From: JANYJA01 sp038229055
Lineage (GTDB): Bacteria; Acidobacteriota; Terriglobia; Bryobacterales; Bryobacteraceae
Assembly (NCBI GenBank): GCA_038229055.1
Contig: JBBROU010000005.1
Span: forward strand, 10,380-74,379
DNA: 64,000 bases
Direction: 5' to 3'
The position numbers and the translations under genes are program-made. Shown piece by piece: positions 43,771-52,767 of the stretch. The notes under the pieces were generated by a model. That model made no database searches, was not told where the DNA came from, and saw only the letters and a program-made list of their open reading frames with translations. Every line of letters starts with the position of its first letter. Position 1 is the first letter of the stretch.

Positions 43771-44976
43771 ATGGGTCTTGTCACAACTGTCATCGCCGGC
43801 GAGGTGATGCAGCTCGAATCCGATTACCTGCTACAGAATTACGCACGCTATCCTCTCGTGCTCGAACGCGGCGACGGGCCCTGGTTATGGGACGTCGCCG
43901 GCAATCGATATCTCGATTTCATCGCCGGTATCGGCGTCAACGCGCTCGGCCAGGCGCACCCACGCATCCTCAAGATCATCGACGAACAGGCCCGCCTGCT
44001 CATCCACACCTCCAACCTCTACTACCACCAATACCAGGGCCCTCTCGCCAAGAAACTTTCGGAAGTCAGCGGATTGCAACGTTCGTTTTTCACTAACTCC
44101 GGCACCGAATCAATCGAGGGCGCGCTCAAAATGATCCGCTCCCATGGCCGCAAGATCTCCGCCGATAAATTCGAAATCATCGCGCTGGAAAATTCTTTTC
44201 ACGGACGCACTCTCGGCTCGCTCTCCATCACCGGGCAGCCCAAATATCGTAAGGATTTCGAACCGCTGCTTCCCGGAGTTCGCTTCATCAACGCCAACAA
44301 TTTCGAAGAGCTCGAAGCCGCGTTCACGGGCCGCACCGCCGGCATCGTCATCGAGTGGATTCAGGGAGAAGGTGGCATTTACCCCATTCAGGACGCGTGG
44401 GCCGTCAAGGTACGCGAACTCGCCGATCGCTACAACGCGCTTCTGGTGTTCGATGAGATCCAGTGCGGGGTGGGCCGCCCCGGAACTTATTTCGGCTATC
44501 AGCTCGCGGATCCCGCCGTCATGCCCGACATCATGGTTGCCGCCAAGCCCCTGGCCTGCGGTATGCCGCTTGGCGTGATCGTTGCGAATGAGAAAGCCGC
44601 CGCCGCGATTGCCCCCGGGATGCACGGGTCGACCTTCGGCGGGAATGCGCTCGCCTGCCGCATCGCCATCGAATTTTTCGACATCTTGGATGACCTGCTG
44701 CCCCAGATGCGCCGCGTCGGCGAGTACTTCCGCGCCGGACTGCGCGACCTCGCAACACGCCATGCATTCATCCGTGAAGTGCGCGGTTACGGCCTGATGA
44801 TCGGCGCTGAACTCGAAATTCCCGGCAAGCAGATTGTCCTCGATGCGATGAACGATGGATTGCTGATCAACTGCACGCACGATACGGTGCTGCGTTTCCT
44901 GCCCCCCTACATCATCACGGAATCCGAAGTAGACCAGGCTCTTGGAATACTGAGGAAAATCTTCGCGCGAATCTAA
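43771..44976 (+). CDS. argD: Acetylornithine-type aminotransferase (class III, PLP)
   Basis: A 401-residue PLP enzyme: WLWDVAGNRYLDFIAGIGVN, FFTNSGTESIEGALKM, ENSFHGRTLGSLSITGQPKY, EWIQGEGGIYP, LVFDEIQCGVGRPGTYFGY and MVAAKPLACGMPLG (PLP lysine), then MHGSTFGGNALAC. This set matches ArgD/acetylornithine transaminase; ornithine or GABA aminotransferases are close relatives. The start could be the ATG at 43771 or at 43807, the latter with GGCGAGG before it. It overlaps the manC-type gene on the other strand by 4 bp, tail to tail. Confidence 0.82.
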   Translation: MGLVTTVIAGEVMQLESDYLLQNYARYPLVLERGDGPWLWDVAGNRYLDFIAGIGVNALGQAHPRILKIIDEQARLLIHTSNLYYHQYQGPLAKKLSEVSGLQRSFFTNSGTESIEGALKMIRSHGRKISADKFEIIALENSFHGRTLGSLSITGQPKYRKDFEPLLPGVRFINANNFEELEAAFTGRTAGIVIEWIQGEGGIYPIQDAWAVKVRELADRYNALLVFDEIQCGVGRPGTYFGYQLADPAVMPDIMVAAKPLACGMPLGVIVANEKAAAAIAPGMHGSTFGGNALACRIAIEFFDILDDLLPQMRRVGEYFRAGLRDLATRHAFIREVRGYGLMIGAELEIPGKQIVLDAMNDGLLINCTHDTVLRFLPPYIITESEVDQALGILRKIFARI

Positions 44977-46049
44977 TAAAGATCTTCGCGCTTATTTTGC
45001 TCCAGCAGCTTCACCACATCGCCCACCCTTTGCGCCTGATTGCGATCCGCGATCAGCAGCGCATCCGGTGTGTCCACCACGATCAGATCCTTCACGCCCA
45101 GCAGCGCCACTAACTTCTTCTTGCCCGCATCAATGTAATTCCCCGTACTATCCGCCGCAATCAACTCCGACCGTGACACATTCCGATTGGCGTCCCGCGG
45201 CAGCAATTCGTAAACCGCGCTCCAACTGCCAACGTCATTCCAGCCGATCTCATCGCACGCGATCCCGGCGACCTTCGCCGCTTGCTCCAGCACTGCGTAG
45301 TCAATTGAAATGTTCTCGCACAGCGGAAAGGTCTGCGCCAACTGCGTCGTAAAATTCCGGTTCCCAAACGCGGGCAGCGAAGCCAGCAACGTAGCCGTCT
45401 TTGGCAGATGCTGGCGCAAATTATCGAGCAGCACGTCGGCGCGCCAAAAGAACATCCCCGCGTTCCAAAAAAATCGCCCTGCGGCAACATACTTCTTCGC
45501 CGTTTTCAGATCGGGCTTCTCGCGAAACTTCCGCACTTCGGAAACTTCCCCGACTTCCGCGCCTTCGGGGAACTCAAGGTATCCGTAACCGGTTTCCGCC
45601 CACCGGGGCGCCAGTCCCAACACCGTAACGTGGCCCTTCTGCGCCGCCTGAAATGCTTTGCGCACCAGTTGCAAATAGCGCTTCGGCTTTGCAATCACGT
45701 GATCGGATGGAAAAACCCCCATCACTGCATCCGGATCGATGGAATGCAGGATATGCGCCGCCAGTCCGATTGCCGGCGCCGTGTTGCGCTGCTGCGGCTC
45801 GGCGATAATCTGATTCTTCGGCACTTCAGGAAGCTGGCGCACGATCTCGTCACGCACGAAATCATTGGTGAGAATCCAGATTCGCTCCGGCGGAATCACG
45901 GGTGCCAGACGGTCCACCGTCGCTTGGATCAGCGAGCGTTCGCCCGCCACATTCAACACCTGTTTGGGATGCCGCCTGCGGCTCTGCGGCCAGAACCGCG
46001 TGCCTCGGCCGCCCGCCAGAATCAGGCCGTAATACTTCGGATTCGCCAT
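44973..46049 (-). CDS. manC: Mannose-1-phosphate guanylyltransferase
   Basis: A 358-residue nucleotidyltransferase: LILAGGRGTRFWPQSRRRHP (signature with KQ next), EPQQRNTAPAIGLAAHIL, VMGVFPSDHVI, TGYGYLEFPEGAEV, KFREKPDLKTAKKYV, FFWNAGMFFWRADVLLD and IACDEIGWNDVGSW. It makes GDP-mannose from GTP and mannose-1-phosphate for glycans. It lacks the isomerase domain of bifunctional ManC enzymes. Signal peptidase I is encoded 3 bp upstream on the same strand, so both share a message. Confidence 0.9.
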   Translation of the reverse strand: MANPKYYGLILAGGRGTRFWPQSRRRHPKQVLNVAGERSLIQATVDRLAPVIPPERIWILTNDFVRDEIVRQLPEVPKNQIIAEPQQRNTAPAIGLAAHILHSIDPDAVMGVFPSDHVIAKPKRYLQLVRKAFQAAQKGHVTVLGLAPRWAETGYGYLEFPEGAEVGEVSEVRKFREKPDLKTAKKYVAAGRFFWNAGMFFWRADVLLDNLRQHLPKTATLLASLPAFGNRNFTTQLAQTFPLCENISIDYAVLEQAAKVAGIACDEIGWNDVGSWSAVYELLPRDANRNVSRSELIAADSTGNYIDAGKKKLVALLGVKDLIVVDTPDALLIADRNQAQRVGDVVKLLEQNKREDLY

Positions 46050-46052
46050 TCG

Positions 46053-46859
46053 TTATTGGACCGGGTAGCTGTGAACCAGATTCAACGTTCGCTTCCACCG
46101 CGTCTTGGTGAAGAAGTGCTGCGCCAGGTCGAGAATGTGATCGAGACCGATCGTCGGATTCGATAACTGCTCGGTAGGGGCGTCGTACGACCAATAAATA
46201 ATCAGCGGTTTACCGATAATGTTTTCGCGCGGAACAAAGCCCCAGTAGCGGCTGTCGAGTGAAGAATCGCGGTTGTCGCCCATTGCGAAATAGTTATTTG
46301 GGGGCACCACCACCTCGCGCACGCCGTTCGCACCCGCCGCCACATTGCGGTCCAGCATCTCTTGCGCCGGAGGATACACCTGGCTGTTCGGCTCGCCCGG
46401 GAAATTGTCGCGGTACGAATCCATGTACTCGGTCTTGTGCACCACATACGGTTCGTTCAGCAGCTTGCCGTTCAGATACACCTGCTTGTTTGCCAACCGG
46501 ATGTGGTCGCCCGGAACACCCATGCAACGCTTCACGAAGGTCTGCCGGATATCCACGGGATACCGAAACACGATGATGTCTCCGCGCTTCACATCGCTAT
46601 ACGGAAGAATGTGCTTGCTGATCGCACCCGCCGGCGCAAAAGCCAGCTTGTCCACCAGCAAATGGTCGCCCACCAGCAGCGTATCTTCCATCGACCCCGT
46701 CGGAATCACGAATGCCTGCACCAGTGTCGTGGTCCCGAACAACAGCAGGATGATGGTAACTGTCCATTCGGCAATCACGCCGCGAGATACTTCACTGCGC
46801 GCCGGTTTTTGCGGCTTTTCCGCGGGCTTCTCCGCTACGCTGGTTTTGTCTCGTTCCAC
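46053..46859 (-). CDS. lepB: Signal peptidase I
   Basis: A 268-residue protein from GTG. It has one N-terminal membrane helix (AEWTVTIILLLFGTTTLVQA), then the catalytic serine in IPTGSMEDTL (Ser56) and the lysine in FVKRCMGVPGD (Lys110), box D NYFAMGDNRDSSLDSRYWG and box E. It removes leaders from exported proteins at the cytoplasmic membrane. The start lies 54 bp from the divergent DMT gene. Confidence 0.95.
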   Translation of the reverse strand: MERDKTSVAEKPAEKPQKPARSEVSRGVIAEWTVTIILLLFGTTTLVQAFVIPTGSMEDTLLVGDHLLVDKLAFAPAGAISKHILPYSDVKRGDIIVFRYPVDIRQTFVKRCMGVPGDHIRLANKQVYLNGKLLNEPYVVHKTEYMDSYRDNFPGEPNSQVYPPAQEMLDRNVAAGANGVREVVVPPNNYFAMGDNRDSSLDSRYWGFVPRENIIGKPLIIYWSYDAPTEQLSNPTIGLDHILDLAQHFFTKTRWKRTLNLVHSYPVQ

Positions 46860-46913
46860 AGTATCCCATTGTATCGGAAAGCTTGATATGCTGATATCTC
46901 TTCTTCAGTAAGC

Positions 46914-47315
46914 ATGATCAGCTCCGCGTCCGCTTTACCTCAGCAGCAGCACAAACCCTTCACCCGTCTGCAGTCAATCGCGCTGGTGTTTATCTGCACT
47001 ATTCTCGGCGCGGTCGCGCAGATACTGATGAAGACGGGCTCGGCGCAGGTACCGCGTTTCGACGTTATCCTCATCCTGAGCAATCTGCCGTCACTGGCAG
47101 GATACGCGCTCTACGGCTTGAATACTCTGTTGTTGATGCTGGCCTTGCGCGACGGCGAGCTGTCTCTTCTGTATCCGGTGATCGCTCTCACTTATGTCTG
47201 GGTGACGATGTTGTCGGTTTACTTCTTCCATGAAGTGATGAATCCCTGGAAGATCTGCGGGATCGCGGTGATCATGGCCGGCGTCACCGTGCTCGGCCGG
47301 GCCGGAACCAAGTGA
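46914..47315 (+). CDS. Small 4-TM DMT/EamA-type membrane protein
   Basis: A 133-residue protein with four hydrophobic segments (LVFICTILGAVAQILMKTG, LAGYALYGLNTLLLMLALRD, LYPVIALTYVWVTMLSVYFF, ICGIAVIMAGVTVLG). The LSLLYPVIALTYVW motif is shared with SMR/ArnE-type half-transporters. Its stop overlaps the start of a paralogous gene (GTGA), so the pair probably forms a heterodimer. Export of lipid-linked sugar or drugs is possible; substrate unknown. Confidence 0.75.
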   Translation: MISSASALPQQQHKPFTRLQSIALVFICTILGAVAQILMKTGSAQVPRFDVILILSNLPSLAGYALYGLNTLLLMLALRDGELSLLYPVIALTYVWVTMLSVYFFHEVMNPWKICGIAVIMAGVTVLGRAGTK

Positions 47316-47662
47316 GAACTCCCGTCAGCTCCATGCTGCTGGTTCTTATGGCGTCGTTCATCGGATCGTTCGGAGCGGTTTTCCTGAAACTCGGCGCCGA
47401 ACGGCTCCGCTACGGGCTCAGGCACATCGTCAGTTGGCAGGCGTTTACCGGAGTGGTGCTCTTCCTCATCTCGTCCGGGTTCTTTTATAAAGGCATCAAG
47501 ATCGGCGAGCTTTCCGTCCTCTATCCCATGCTCTCGCTCGGCTATGTGTGGACGCTGCTGTGGTCGCGCCTTTTCTTCCGGGAACCCGTCACCGCGCCGA
47601 AGTTCTTGGCCCTCGGCCTGATCCTCAGCGGAATCGTCCTCATCAATCTAGGGGCGCGTTAA
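47312..47662 (+). CDS. Small 4-TM DMT/EamA-type membrane protein, partner
   Basis: A 116-residue four-TM protein starting at GTG in the previous stop. Its motifs mirror the partner: FIGSFGAVFLKLGAERL, GELSVLYPMLSLGYVWTLLW and LALGLILSGIVLINLGA. Paired small DMT proteins such as ArnE/ArnF flip undecaprenyl-linked sugars. An ArnT-like glycosyltransferase lies 3 kb away, which makes such a role plausible. Tail overlaps the extended DedA-rhodanese frame by 20 bp. Confidence 0.75.
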   Translation: MRTPVSSMLLVLMASFIGSFGAVFLKLGAERLRYGLRHIVSWQAFTGVVLFLISSGFFYKGIKIGELSVLYPMLSLGYVWTLLWSRLFFREPVTAPKFLALGLILSGIVLINLGAR

Positions 47663-48605
47663 CCGTCGTGTTCATCAGCGGCTCCACCGGAAAGCCCTTG
47701 GCGCGCCACGCCTCGTAGCCCCCGGCCAGAGGGCGCACCCGTCTTACTCCGCGTTTTCTAAGTTGCAGCGCCGCACGGGCGCTGGAGGCTTCGTTCGGTC
47801 AAGTGCAGTAAAGCACCACATCGCGATCCCGCGGAATCTCCTCGTGCCGCGCTTCTAAATCTTCGAAATTGAAGTGCAGCGCGCCGGGAATTTTGTCCGC
47901 TCCGTCCTCCCACTCCAACGAATTTCGCAAATCGACAACAGCGATTTTCTCGCCATTCTGAATCATCTGATCGAGTTCCTCGGGCGTGATACGCGCAATT
48001 CGCAACTCACGATAGAAGCGCCGGCGCTCGAAGTATTTCCAAGCGATGTATCCGGCCAGCAGCACCCCGATTACAACCATTAGCCACGTGCCCATCCCGA
48101 GCGCCGCCTGCGCGAGTTGCTCTAACTGCTCGCGGAAAATAAAGCCCAGTAAGCTATATCCGCCCGCCCAGATCAATGCCCCCAAGCCATCGAAAACGGT
48201 GAACCGCCACAGCTTCATATGGAACATTCCGGCCAGCGGCGGCGCGGCTGTGCTCAATCCTGGAACAAATTTGGAAAATAATAACGATCTCGCGCCATAC
48301 TTCACGAAGACGTTTTCAGTGCGCCGGACACACGAATCGGGCTCGAGCGAAATCCGGCAGAGCAGATGCAGAATCGCCGATCCACGGCGGCGGCCCAGCC
48401 AATACCAAAAGAGGTCGCTGACCAGCGAAGCCACCAGCGCCAGCAGGAGCGCTGGAGCGTAATACATCTTCCCCATTCCCGATAGGGCGCCCATTGCCAG
48501 GAGCACCGGCAGTGCCGGGATCGGCAGTCCAATCTGCTCCGCGAATACGGACACAAATAAAATGCTGTATCCGTGCCGTAAAACAAATTCGAGTGTCTCT
48601 TTCAT
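47643..48605 (-). CDS. DedA-rhodanese fusion with an in-frame TGA; candidate selenoprotein
   Basis: The first ~205 residues are a DedA/SNARE-associated membrane protein (EQIGLPIPALPVLLAMGALS, FVPGLSTAAPPLAGMFHMKL, IWAGGYSLLGFIF). A rhodanese domain follows (ITPEELDQMIQNGEKIAVVD, LRNSLEWEDGADKIPGALHF). At VVLYCT the frame hits TGA (47801-47799), but it goes on without a break for 51 codons that finish the domain: PNEASSARAALQLRKRG, VRRVRPLAGGYEAWRAKGFP, to TGA at 47645-47643. Homologues read Y-C-x-C-P-N-E here, so TGA stands where a Cys (TGC) is expected. A hairpin in the right place suggests selenocysteine. If TGA is a true stop, the protein ends at 268 residues, lacking half its rhodanese fold. 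Confidence 0.8.
47766..47784 (-). promoter_or_regulatory. SECIS-like hairpin after the in-frame TGA
   Basis: On the minus strand, 14 bases after the TGA, CAGCGCC (47784-47778) pairs exactly with GGCGCTG (47772-47766) around loop CGTGC. The loop begins 21 bases after the TGA and has G in its second place, which fits published general rules for bacterial SECIS elements. In GC-rich coding DNA such a hairpin can arise by chance. Confidence 0.4.
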
Positions 48606-48719
48606 ACCGACGATTTGTAATCAACTTTGCAATGATTCGGAATCTCGCGTTATGCTCACGACATCCAACTCCGTGCTAGGGTAACGGCTCGCTTGGGGAA
48701 GAGCAGTTTGGGGATACTG

Positions 48720-50642
48720 ATGTGCGGAATCGCCGGATTTATTCATAATAGCCGGGCTGTCGACCGAAATGTGATCGAGCGGGTAACCGCATCGCTCTTC
48801 CACCGGGGCCCCGATCAGCAGAATGTTTTCGTCTCGCCCGAGGTGTGCCTGGGCGCCGTTCGTCTCAAGGTTGTCGACCCCAGCGGAGGCGATCAGCCGT
48901 TCATGAGCGCCGATCGACAGACGGTTGTGGTATTCAACGGGGAGATCTATAACCACCATGAGTTGCGACGTGAACTGCAGGCCCGAGGGCGGGAATTTCG
49001 TTCTCAGTGCGATACGGAAGTTCTGCTGCACGCCTTTGGTGAATGGGGCACCGGCTGCTTTGCGCGTCTGCGCGGCATGTTTGCGTGCGCCATCTGGTCG
49101 GAGCGCGATAAGAGGCTGGTACTGGCGCGCGATCGCATGGGTATCAAGCCGCTCTACGTTTGCCGCCGCGGCCGTGAGCTCTACTTCGGCTCGGAACTGA
49201 AAGCCATCCTCGAGCACCCGCACATTCCGCGTGTGCTCGATACCGATGCGCTGCAGGATTTCCTCTCCATGAACTACGTGCCAGGCCCGCGCACGCTCAT
49301 CCGAGGGATCGAAAAGCTTCCACCTGCGCATTTTCTGGCTTACCATCAAGGCCTCGTCTCCGTTGAGCCGTACTGGCAGCTCGATTCAAGCGTGCGACCG
49401 ATTTCCGCCGCGGATGCCGAGCGGGAACTGGACCACTTGCTGCGTTCCTCTGTCCGCGAGCACCTGGCCGCCGATGTGCCGCTCGGCATCTGGGCCAGTG
49501 GCGGCCTCGATTCTTCCGCCATCCTGCACTATGCCGCCGAGTTATCCCCTTCGCGGCTGAAGACTTTTTCCGTCGCTTTTACCGCGGGCTGCTGCGACGA
49601 GCGCCGCTACTTTCGCGAGATTGCGCGCACCTACAGCACCGAGCATCATGAACTCGAACTCGGCCCTACGGCCGATCTGGCGGCTACCGTCGAGGACTTC
49701 GCGTACTTTTCCGACGAGCCCGGAGCCGATGCCGGTGCGCTCCCCGTCTGGCACCTGGCGAAGCTGAGCGCCAGTCACGTCATCGTGGCCCTCTCCGGCG
49801 ATGGCGGCGATGAGCTTTTTGGAGGTTACGCCACTTACCGCGCCGACCAGATTTCGCGAGCCTTGCGCATGGTCCCCCGCATTTTCCGTCGCGGAGCGCT
49901 GCGCAGCGCTCACCGTTGCTGGCCGGTCTCCAACCGCAAGATCGGCTTTGAATACAAGTTTAAGCGGCTGCTCGAAGGGTCGCTGCTCCCGCCTGACGAA
50001 GCCCATCTGTTCTGGAATGGCGCATTCTCCAAGGCGCAGCGCACGCTCCTTACCGGGTCCTGCGGGCCGGACCCCGACCGTCTGTTCAACTCCGTTCCCG
50101 GTCCCAAGGAAATCGGCCGCCTGAATCGGTACATGCTGCTCGATCAGCAATATTATTTGCCCGATAATATTCTCTATAAGGTGGATCGCATGAGCATGGC
50201 GCACGCGCTCGAAGTGCGGCCGCCGCTTCTGGACCACCGCATCGTGGAGTTTGCGGCCAGCCTTCCGCAGAATCTTAAGATCCGCGGTTTCACGCAAAAA
50301 TATCTGTTGAAACGCGTCATGCGCGACCGCCTCCCGGCCTCGGTTCTCGGGCGGTCAAAAGCGGGTTTCGACATACCCGCGCATGACTGGTTCCGCGGCG
50401 TCCTGCGGCCGCTGCTGCTGGATACCCTAACGGAAAGTGCCGTCGAGAATACTGGGTTGTTTAACTTTGGTGCAACCGAAACTCTAATCCGTGATCATAT
50501 GGAGAGACGGATTAATGTCGGATTTCATCTATGGGGTCTATTGACTCTTTTCCTTTGGCTGAAGCGGTGGAACATCGAGGTGGCTCAGCCGGAGCAGATC
50601 AAGCGGACCGCCTCCTCTTCCGTTTTCGCCACTATCAGCTAG
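48720..50642 (+). CDS. asnB: Asparagine synthetase B-type (glutamine-hydrolysing) amidotransferase
   Basis: A 640-residue protein starting at the ATG whose next residue is the nucleophile Cys2 (MCGIAGFIHN). The Ntn glutaminase domain (RGPDQQNVF, VFNGEIYNHHELR, DRMGIKPLY) fills the first ~190 residues. The synthetase domain follows, with the PP-loop LGIWASGGLDSSAI, VALSGDGGDELFGGY and DNILYKVDRMSMAHALEVRP with LLDHRIVE. It amidates an aspartate or a glycan/peptide substrate; many AsnB homologues in exopolysaccharide loci act this way. The glycosyltransferase gene starts 112 bp inside its 3' end. Confidence 0.9.
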   Translation: MCGIAGFIHNSRAVDRNVIERVTASLFHRGPDQQNVFVSPEVCLGAVRLKVVDPSGGDQPFMSADRQTVVVFNGEIYNHHELRRELQARGREFRSQCDTEVLLHAFGEWGTGCFARLRGMFACAIWSERDKRLVLARDRMGIKPLYVCRRGRELYFGSELKAILEHPHIPRVLDTDALQDFLSMNYVPGPRTLIRGIEKLPPAHFLAYHQGLVSVEPYWQLDSSVRPISAADAERELDHLLRSSVREHLAADVPLGIWASGGLDSSAILHYAAELSPSRLKTFSVAFTAGCCDERRYFREIARTYSTEHHELELGPTADLAATVEDFAYFSDEPGADAGALPVWHLAKLSASHVIVALSGDGGDELFGGYATYRADQISRALRMVPRIFRRGALRSAHRCWPVSNRKIGFEYKFKRLLEGSLLPPDEAHLFWNGAFSKAQRTLLTGSCGPDPDRLFNSVPGPKEIGRLNRYMLLDQQYYLPDNILYKVDRMSMAHALEVRPPLLDHRIVEFAASLPQNLKIRGFTQKYLLKRVMRDRLPASVLGRSKAGFDIPAHDWFRGVLRPLLLDTLTESAVENTGLFNFGATETLIRDHMERRINVGFHLWGLLTLFLWLKRWNIEVAQPEQIKRTASSSVFATIS

Positions 50643-52378
50643 TTGTTATTCTCTTCGCCGCCGCCATTTTTCTCACCTCCATCATCAGCCCTCCGTCCCT
50701 GATGGATGATGTGGACGGCGTACAAGCTCAGATCGCACGTACCATGCTGCAATCCGGCGACTGGGTTACGGCGCGTCTCGACGGCATCGTCTATCTCGAA
50801 AAGTCACCCCTGAAATACTGGCTGATCGCAATCTGTTTCCAGATCTTCGGCGTGCACGATTGGGCCGCGCGCATTCCCATTTCCCTATCCGCAATTCTTC
50901 TCGCGTGGGTCACTTCCCGATTCGCCGCGTGGGCCATGGGGGTGCGCGCCGGACTCTATGCCGGCCTAAGCTTGGCCACTTGCGTCGGGTTGTTCCTGTT
51001 TACCCGCGTGCTCATCCCCGATGTCGTGCTGACCTTGACCATCACTGTGGCCATGTGGTCGTTTCTGCGCGCGCTCGATTCCGATGAAGTCCGCCCTCGC
51101 GCCTGGGCGCTTCTGGCATGGGCCAGCGTCGGAACGGGACTGCTGTTGAAGGGCCTGATCGCAGCCGTGTTCCCCTTCGCCGCCGCGGGAATCTTCCTGG
51201 CTATCTCGCATCAGTTATTCGATCGAACGACATGGCGCAGACTCCATCCGTTTACCGGAATCCTGCTGCTGCTTGCGATCGCGGCGCCGTGGCACATCCT
51301 AGCGACTCTGCGGAATCCACCTTATCTCGACTTCACGATGCACAGCGAAGCCGGCTCGTATCGCGGATTTTTCTGGTTCTATTTCCTGAATGAGCATGTG
51401 CTGCGGTTCCTGAACCTGCGCTACCCGCGCGACTACAACACCGTTCCGCGTGCCTATTTTTGGCTATTCCATCTGCTCTGGCTGTTTCCCTGGAGTGTGT
51501 ACCTTCCCGTCGTCGTTAAATTGAAATTCCGCGCACCCGGCCGCGCCTCCCGCACGCGTCTGCTCGCTTTGTGCTGGATCGGATTCATCCTGGTCTTCTT
51601 CACTTTCTCAACCACCCAGGAATACTATTCGCTTCCCGGCTATCCGGCGCTGGCGATCTTAATGGGAGCTGCGATCGCCAGCGGCCATCCGTGGTTGAAA
51701 ACGGGCACGCGCGTCGCGGCCGCCGTCGCGACGCTCGCTTGCTCGATTATTTTTTTCCTTCTGTTCAACGTCCGCGGCTTACCGGCTCCCGGCGACATCG
51801 CCAGCGCGCTGACTCAGAACCCGGATATTTACACGCTCTCGCTCGGGCATCTCGCCGACCTGACCTTCAGCGCTTTCGCGTATCTCAAAACTCCCCTGGC
51901 GCTGGCCGGATTCGCGACCTTCGTCGGTGCCGTCGGCGCATGGTTCCTACAGGTGCGCCGCGCCGTTCTGGCCTTGGCCGTCATGATGGTGCTGTTCTTC
52001 CTCGCCGCCCGACAGGCGCTCGTGGCCTTCGATCCGTACCTGGGATCCCGGCCGCTCGCCGAATCGCTCAAAACTCAGCCGCCCGGACAGTTGATTGTGG
52101 ACGACCAATACTATGCGTTCTCGTCGGTGTTCTTCTACGCCAACCGCACGGCGTTACTGCTCAATGGCCGTGTAAATAATATCGAATACGGCTCGTACGC
52201 CCCCGGCGCGCCCAATGTATTCATCGGCGATAAAGACTTCGCGCGCCGCTGGCTTACGACCGACCGCTACTATCTGGTTGCCGCCTCGCCCGCCCTCCCG
52301 CGCCTCCGCGCGTTAGTGGGCGCAGATCGGCTGCACGTAGTAAAAGCGTCCGGCGGAAAGTTTCTGTTTACCAATTGA
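50531..52378 (+). CDS. ArnT-like membrane glycosyltransferase (GT39/GT83 family)
   Basis: A 615-residue protein with ~12 TM helices. The first periplasmic loop has the acidic pair and motif MDDVDGVQAQIARTMLQSGD followed by WVTARLDGIVYLEKSPLKYW, characteristic of ArnT/PMT-type enzymes that use polyprenyl-phosphate sugars. A C-terminal soluble domain ends RLHVVKASGGKFLFTN. The ATG at 50531 overlaps asnB by 112 bp; a GTG at 50567 is an alternative, and no start exists after the asnB stop before the first TM. Probably decorates lipid A or another envelope acceptor. Confidence 0.85.
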   Translation: MGSIDSFPLAEAVEHRGGSAGADQADRLLFRFRHYQLVVILFAAAIFLTSIISPPSLMDDVDGVQAQIARTMLQSGDWVTARLDGIVYLEKSPLKYWLIAICFQIFGVHDWAARIPISLSAILLAWVTSRFAAWAMGVRAGLYAGLSLATCVGLFLFTRVLIPDVVLTLTITVAMWSFLRALDSDEVRPRAWALLAWASVGTGLLLKGLIAAVFPFAAAGIFLAISHQLFDRTTWRRLHPFTGILLLLAIAAPWHILATLRNPPYLDFTMHSEAGSYRGFFWFYFLNEHVLRFLNLRYPRDYNTVPRAYFWLFHLLWLFPWSVYLPVVVKLKFRAPGRASRTRLLALCWIGFILVFFTFSTTQEYYSLPGYPALAILMGAAIASGHPWLKTGTRVAAAVATLACSIIFFLLFNVRGLPAPGDIASALTQNPDIYTLSLGHLADLTFSAFAYLKTPLALAGFATFVGAVGAWFLQVRRAVLALAVMMVLFFLAARQALVAFDPYLGSRPLAESLKTQPPGQLIVDDQYYAFSSVFFYANRTALLLNGRVNNIEYGSYAPGAPNVFIGDKDFARRWLTTDRYYLVAASPALPRLRALVGADRLHVVKASGGKFLFTN

Positions 52379-52393
52379 GGATTTTGGCCGAGT

Positions 52394-52767
52394 CTAGAAT
52401 CGTTCTTCGCAATCGCTGAACGAGTCCCGCGGCTGACAGCGCTCGTGGGCGCAGGCCGGTTGCGTGTCGTGAAAGCATCCAGTGGGAAGTTTCTGTTCAC
52501 GAATTGAACATTTGGGCCAATAGCGGCCGACGGTCATGTTTTGCCAGGAAGAGAACGCATACGAATTCGCTCTCGCGTGACAACGGTGAAATAGCCGCTC
52601 CAAATCGAGCGTGAGGAGAACGCGATTCGACGCTGCACAAAGCTGGAGAACTTGATCATCCGACGCACCAGCGTCGCCGTCGCCAACCCAGGTCACATCG
52701 AATCCGGCGTCTCGCAGACGCGCCACCGCGCGAACAGGGGAGTTCTCGTCCGTGCGATGAACTTCAC
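52394..52767 (-). pseudogene. Decayed DUF5615 PIN-like toxin gene
   Basis: A GTG start overlaps the stop of the DUF433 gene (GTGA), the usual coupling in this pair. It reads KFIA, then after a two-base slip DENSPVRAVARLRDAGFDV, TWVGDGDAGASDDQVLQLC and AASNRVLLTLDLE. These match the DUF5615 N-terminus (DEN...L...GHDV, GASDxEVL, VLLTxDxDF). Beyond ~52600 the expected C-terminal half is scrambled. An inactive relic. Confidence 0.65.
52403..52507 (+). pseudogene. Duplicated 3' end of a glycosyltransferase gene
   Basis: A 34-codon piece reading FFAIAERVPRLTALVGAGRL, then RVVKASSGKFLFTN and stop. It parallels the true end just upstream (ASPALPRLRALVGADRLHVV, then KASGGKFLFTN). It starts 25 bp after the real stop. 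It is the stranded tail of a second, diverged copy, left by unequal recombination or deletion. Confidence 0.75.

Noticed and set aside
46860..46913. Leaderless promoter for lepB (TACAAT on the minus strand)
   Set aside because: The -10-like box is too close to the start and no -35 could be placed.
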